Assembly (NCBI RefSeq): GCF_034627025.1
Contig: NZ_CP141050.1
Span: 1,067,472-1,131,471 of the forward strand
DNA length: 64,000 nt
DNA from: Microvirga lotononidis
GTDB lineage: Bacteria > Pseudomonadota > Alphaproteobacteria > Rhizobiales > Beijerinckiaceae
Reading direction: 5' to 3'
Shown: positions 60,886-64,000 of the stretch, piece after piece
Layout of the letters: each line of letters opens with the position of its first letter
Position numbering within the stretch: the stretch's first letter is position 1
Notes under the pieces: model-generated
Told to the model about the DNA's origin: nothing
Database searches by the model: none
The model's input: the letters and a program-made list of their open reading frames with translations, nothing else
Made by a program: the position numbers and the translations under genes

Positions 60886-61809
60886 CTATGCTGCGTCCTC
60901 CGGGGAAGTCGGCAGAATCAGCCCGGCCCTTCGCGCTTGATCGAGTTGTTGCTTGACGGAAGAGGCGTTCCATTTTGTCCCGCCTCGTGGGTTTCGCTCG
61001 CGCATGCGTTCGAGTTGCACAGCAATATCCCGCAGCGACAGACCCGGATCGGCCATGGCAATGCCAGCGATCAGCGTCATGAGCCGGTCCGCAGAGGGGC
61101 GGGGAGGGGACTTCTGAAGCAACGCCGGATCGGCCATGCGCTGCGAGACCAGTTTTCGAACGGCACGCCGAAGGCGCTCCGCCGTCCAATCTTGGCCCCA
61201 TCCATTCAGAACCTGAACGACGTCGGACCACGGCTGGCCCGGCCGCATGCGCTTCACCGTGGGCATCCAGCGATCGGCCGAGGCAATGAGTGGGTCGAGA
61301 TACCGCTTCTCTCGGGCAAGTGTCAGTCGGCGGACAGTTTCCGGGCGGTGTTCGCGAACCCCGGGGCTGCCGAGAACCTTCCCGCGGGCTTTGGCGGCCC
61401 GTAGTCCGGCCTTGGTGCGCTCGGAGATCAGCGATCGCTCGAGCTGCGCCACCGCACCGAGCACTTGCAGCGAGAACATGCCCTGGGGTGTCGATGTATC
61501 GATCGGATCCTGGAGAGATTTGAAATGCGCGCCCTTCTTCTCGAGCCCCTCAATGACCTCGAGCAGATGGCTCACCGAACGCGCCAGCCGGTCGAGGCGC
61601 ACGACGACGAGCACGTCACCAGCCCGGATCTCCTTGAGCAGTTGAGCAAGAACCGGACGGGCCCGGGAACCCCCGGAGCCCTGCTCCTGATGGATTAGCC
61701 CGCAGCCGGCCGCCTCGAGCTCGATGAGCTGGGCGTCCGTCATCTGGTCGTCGGTCGACACGCGGGCATAGCCGATCAGGCGCCGTTTCGGGGCAGGGGA
61801 GGGGGCCAT
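60886..61809 (-). CDS. serine recombinase (resolvase/invertase family)
   Basis: The product has 307 residues. LIGYARVSTDDQMTDAQLIE has the nucleophile Ser18; VVVRLDRLARSVSHLLEVIE and GGSRARPVLAQLL complete the catalytic domain, and the E-helix SLISERTKAGLRAAKARGK follows. The C-terminus is about 120 residues longer than that of classical Tn3 resolvases and holds two more HTH-like parts, so it is a medium-size invertase-type enzyme. It may resolve plasmid multimers, consistent with its place beside the partition locus. Confidence 0.9.
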   Translation of the reverse strand: MAPSPAPKRRLIGYARVSTDDQMTDAQLIELEAAGCGLIHQEQGSGGSRARPVLAQLLKEIRAGDVLVVVRLDRLARSVSHLLEVIEGLEKKGAHFKSLQDPIDTSTPQGMFSLQVLGAVAQLERSLISERTKAGLRAAKARGKVLGSPGVREHRPETVRRLTLAREKRYLDPLIASADRWMPTVKRMRPGQPWSDVVQVLNGWGQDWTAERLRRAVRKLVSQRMADPALLQKSPPRPSADRLMTLIAGIAMADPGLSLRDIAVQLERMRERNPRGGTKWNASSVKQQLDQARRAGLILPTSPEDAA

Positions 61810-61870
61810 CAGGGGGCACTCATCTCGGTTCGGTTCTCGGGCTTACGATCGAGAGGATGACGTGCGAAGC

Positions 61871-62302
61871 TTATACGGCTGACAACAAGTTGGCGGTCGA
61901 CCACGAGGGCCAGCCGGTCCCCGCGAAATCACGATCGTGGCTCCACAGGTCGGCATCCAAGGTCCAGGCCAAAGCCAGCAAGTGGGCATCGGTGACGCTG
62001 CCGTTACGGGACGCCGGCCCGTTGCTGAGCGCCGTTGCAGCCGCTGTCCTATCCTCGTCGGCGACGTCCTCACGGGCGATAATGGTGACGAGCTCAAGCA
62101 GGCTTTCCAGAACGGCGAGATCGCTGGGCCTGACATGCCCGATGACCCGATAGGCCTCATCAAAGGCTTCTTCGCTGGTGAGCAGGCTCCGCCGTCCTGA
62201 GATCAGGTCCAGGTGTGCACCGGTCATTGACCCCAGGACCGCGGCTACAAGGATATTGGCGTCGACCACCAAGGCGGCTGGAACGCCGCGCGGTCGGCTC
62301 AA
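61871..62302 (-). CDS. PIN-domain toxin (VapC-like)
   Basis: The product has 143 residues. ALVVDANILVAAVLGS gives the first Asp; TSEEAFDEAYRVIGH the conserved Glu; SVTDAHLLALAWTLDADLWS, HDRDFA the later acids. PIN toxins of this kind are Mg-dependent RNases. It overlaps its antitoxin gene by four bases (ATGA). The window places the pair between the recombinase and IS256, a usual plasmid-addiction position. Confidence 0.85.
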   Translation of the reverse strand: MSRPRGVPAALVVDANILVAAVLGSMTGAHLDLISGRRSLLTSEEAFDEAYRVIGHVRPSDLAVLESLLELVTIIAREDVADEDRTAAATALSNGPASRNGSVTDAHLLALAWTLDADLWSHDRDFAGTGWPSWSTANLLSAV

Positions 62303-62529
62303 GGACCGAACTCGCGGTCAAGGGCAGCCTGCTCCTCGGGAGAGCGTTGGGAGTGTGCCTGTGCCAGCGCCTGACGAAACCGTGCCCGGGCCGCTTCGGA
62401 CGCGGGACGCAGCGGGACGAGCAGAGCAACGGTTCGCCCATCGCTCTGCACAGGGACAGCACCTGGCAGCCGCTCGATCGAAGCCGCCGACAATTTCTGG
62501 AGTTCTCTCATTGTTATCACATGTGCCAT
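62299..62529 (-). CDS. antitoxin of PIN-toxin pair
   Basis: The 76-residue product begins MAHVITMRELQKLSAASIER, LPGAVPVQSDGRTVALLVPL, which is the Phd/AbrB-like DNA-binding strand pattern of prevent-host-death antitoxins. The C-terminal helix (RFRQALAQAHSQRSPEEQAA) would bind the toxin. It is translated first and overlaps the toxin start. Confidence 0.8.
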   Translation of the reverse strand: MAHVITMRELQKLSAASIERLPGAVPVQSDGRTVALLVPLRPASEAARARFRQALAQAHSQRSPEEQAALDREFGP

Positions 62530-62706
62530 GCAATGTATGTAAACACGTAGGGCGGCGTTTTCAAGCGACGTGAAGCCGATTTGTACAATTTCACAAGGCG
62601 CGTACTAACGATCGTTTGAAGACGTCTTTCAAGTCATTTTGTTAACCGGCGGGGGAGGGGAGGGCTTCCCTGCAGCCGGCGAAAATGCTTTGAAAACGAG
62701 GGCATT

Positions 62707-63993
62707 AGGATTGTGTGCGTCAAGTTCTGCAAAGCGGGCGGCCGACAGGCTGGCTAAGCGGCTTGGCGGAGTTGATCCTTTTTGTGCTCCTTCAGATCGT
62801 CCATGTTGAGGTAGCGGTGAGCTTCGAGCCAGTTCTCGTGCATCTCCACCGCTAGCGCCCGCACCAGCCGGCAGCATGAGGCGGCATTGGGGAAGATCCG
62901 CACCACGTAGGTGCGTCGGCGGATCTCCTCGTTCAGGCGCTCGAGCATGTTGGTGCTCTTGAGATGCTTATGGTGCTGGCGCGGCAGCCGGTAGAACGTG
63001 AACGTCTCCTCGATTGTTTCCTCGGCCCAGGCGATCAGGCGCGGGTAGCGCGCCTCCCACTTGGCGATCCAGGCGGAGAGATCCCGCCGCGCCTCCTCGA
63101 CCGAACGCCGGTCGTAGAGCCAGCGCAGCTCCTGCAGGCAGTCGTCATCGGCCTTGCGCGGCAGGTGATCGAGCGCGTTGCGGAGGAAGTGCACATAGCA
63201 GCGCTGGTAGGCGGCCTCACTCAGCACTTCGCGGATCGCCGCTCTCAGCCCGGCATGATCATCGGCCACCACCAGCTCGACCCCGGACAGCCCGCGCTCG
63301 CGCAGGCCCAGCAGAAACGTGCGCCAGGAGGACTGGCTTTCCCGGTTGGCCATCTCGACGCCCAGGATCTGGCGCCGGCCATCCCAGTCGATGCCCACCG
63401 CAATCAGCACCGCCTGCGAGCGGACGATGCCGCCCTCGCGCACCTTCTCGTAACGGGCATCCAGGATCAGGTATGGGAACGGCTCCTCGAGCCGGCGGGA
63501 GGCGAACTGGGCCAGGCTGTCGTCGAGCCGCTTGTTGATCGAGGAGATGGCGGAAGCCGAGAAGCTGTGGCCGCACAGCTCCTCGGTGATGGCCTTGACC
63601 TTGCGGGTAGAGACCCCCTGCACGTACATCTCGGCCAGGGTGGCGACCAGCGCCTGCTCGGAGCGCTGATAGCGCTCGAACAGCTCGGTCGAGAAGCGCC
63701 CGTCCCGGTCCTGCGGCACCCGCAGCTCGAGTTTGCCCACGCGGGTCACCAGGGTGCGGGTGTAATAGCCCGAGCGGTAGCCGAGGCGGGAGGCGGTGCG
63801 CTCGCCCTTCTCGGCCTGGAGCGCATCGGTCATCTCGGCTTCGAGCATCTCCTGCATGACGGCCCGCACGATCTCGCGCAGCCCGTCCGGGTTCTGGCTC
63901 AGAAGGTCCTTGATGGCGGCCGCGGCAGGTTTATCCTTGGAGTTGGTCATGGTGGGGCTCCTCTCGGAGGGTGACGTTGAACATCACCATCCT
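62707..63993 (-). mobile_element. IS256 family insertion sequence, right end near window edge
   Basis: Imperfect terminal repeats AGGATTGTGTGCGTCAAGTTC (left) and AGGATGGTGATGTTCAACGT (right, inverted) match at about 14 of 21 positions and bracket the transposase gene. Only seven bases of flank remain on the right, so a target duplication cannot be checked. Confidence 0.75.
62754..63950 (-). CDS. IS256 family transposase
   Basis: The product has 398 residues: ILDARYEKVREGGIVRSQAV (first Asp), VVADDHAGLRAAIREVLSEA, YQRCYVHFLRNALDHLPR (second Asp with C-x2-H) and STNMLERLNEEIRRRTYVVR (final Glu). This is the mutator-type IS256 DDE pattern and full length for the family. The transposase looks intact. 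Confidence 0.93.
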   Translation of the reverse strand: MTNSKDKPAAAAIKDLLSQNPDGLREIVRAVMQEMLEAEMTDALQAEKGERTASRLGYRSGYYTRTLVTRVGKLELRVPQDRDGRFSTELFERYQRSEQALVATLAEMYVQGVSTRKVKAITEELCGHSFSASAISSINKRLDDSLAQFASRRLEEPFPYLILDARYEKVREGGIVRSQAVLIAVGIDWDGRRQILGVEMANRESQSSWRTFLLGLRERGLSGVELVVADDHAGLRAAIREVLSEAAYQRCYVHFLRNALDHLPRKADDDCLQELRWLYDRRSVEEARRDLSAWIAKWEARYPRLIAWAEETIEETFTFYRLPRQHHKHLKSTNMLERLNEEIRRRTYVVRIFPNAASCCRLVRALAVEMHENWLEAHRYLNMDDLKEHKKDQLRQAA

Positions 63994-64000
63994 GCCATGA

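Noticed and set aside
62964..63974. 336-codon frame opposite the IS256 transposase
   Set aside because: No motif, Leu/Gly/Gln-biased, fully antisense to a complete transposase.

Overview
This window looks like plasmid DNA, or a plasmid-derived replicon, from an alphaproteobacterium of the order Hyphomicrobiales. The Microvirga/Methylobacterium type is most likely. The basis is a repA-repB partition pair with an array of 16-bp palindromes fitting the RepABC parS consensus, a DUF1612-type rhizobial plasmid protein, a BA14K protein, a NepR-like anti-sigma factor, IHF-alpha, GC-rich codon use and many insertion sequences. The genus is an inference.

0-9.7 kb: a partial DUF6953-like gene runs off the left edge. 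It is followed by three tRNA-like sequences (Gly-CCC, Met-CAT, Lys-TTT) with good 3' halves and abnormal 5' halves, a type IA topoisomerase with an altered TOPRIM motif, a cupin, an Arg/Lys-rich small protein, a cytochrome P450, an exported protein and a YafK-type L,D-transpeptidase. 9.9-17.5 kb: a transposase remnant and an orphan peptide-type ABC binding protein come first. A minus-strand set of small genes follows: a pseudoprotease-like protein, a Panacea-domain protein, several unknowns and a HAD-type protein, some of them frameshifted.

16.8-27.8 kb is a coherent catabolic island. It has an FCD-type GntR regulator with TGTATRCA operator-like sites, a NIPSNAP protein, a beta-hydroxyacid dehydrogenase, an amidohydrolase, an RraA-like protein, a complete CUT1-type sugar or polyol ABC transporter (binding protein, two permeases, ATPase), a CaiB-type CoA-transferase and an enoyl-CoA hydratase. 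Together they suggest uptake of a small polar substrate, lactone or acid processing, and CoA-dependent breakdown. The substrate is unknown. The island ends at a strong terminator and a nest of IS elements (IS3 remnant plus an unassigned DDE element).

30-48 kb is an island of about 25 mostly small genes of unknown function. Among them are a CoiA-like nuclease, RarA, a cold-shock protein, a membrane-anchored Mrr-like nuclease, an HTH protein, IHF-alpha, a NepR-like protein, a single-domain response regulator and a LuxR-type HTH protein. Several of these small genes share a leader motif just before the start codon (core GAAAAyCCCC). At least five otherwise good genes in the window carry single-base frameshifts, which are either assembly errors or early decay.

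48-64 kb holds a large GGDEF-EAL sensor, a DUF1612-type plasmid protein, a FABP-like protein, an intact IS66 element with a perfect 8-bp target duplication, and the partition locus. In that locus repA and repB read leftward and at least ten parS-like palindromes lie upstream of repA. No repC is present. A serine recombinase, a PIN-domain toxin-antitoxin pair and an IS256 element close the window.
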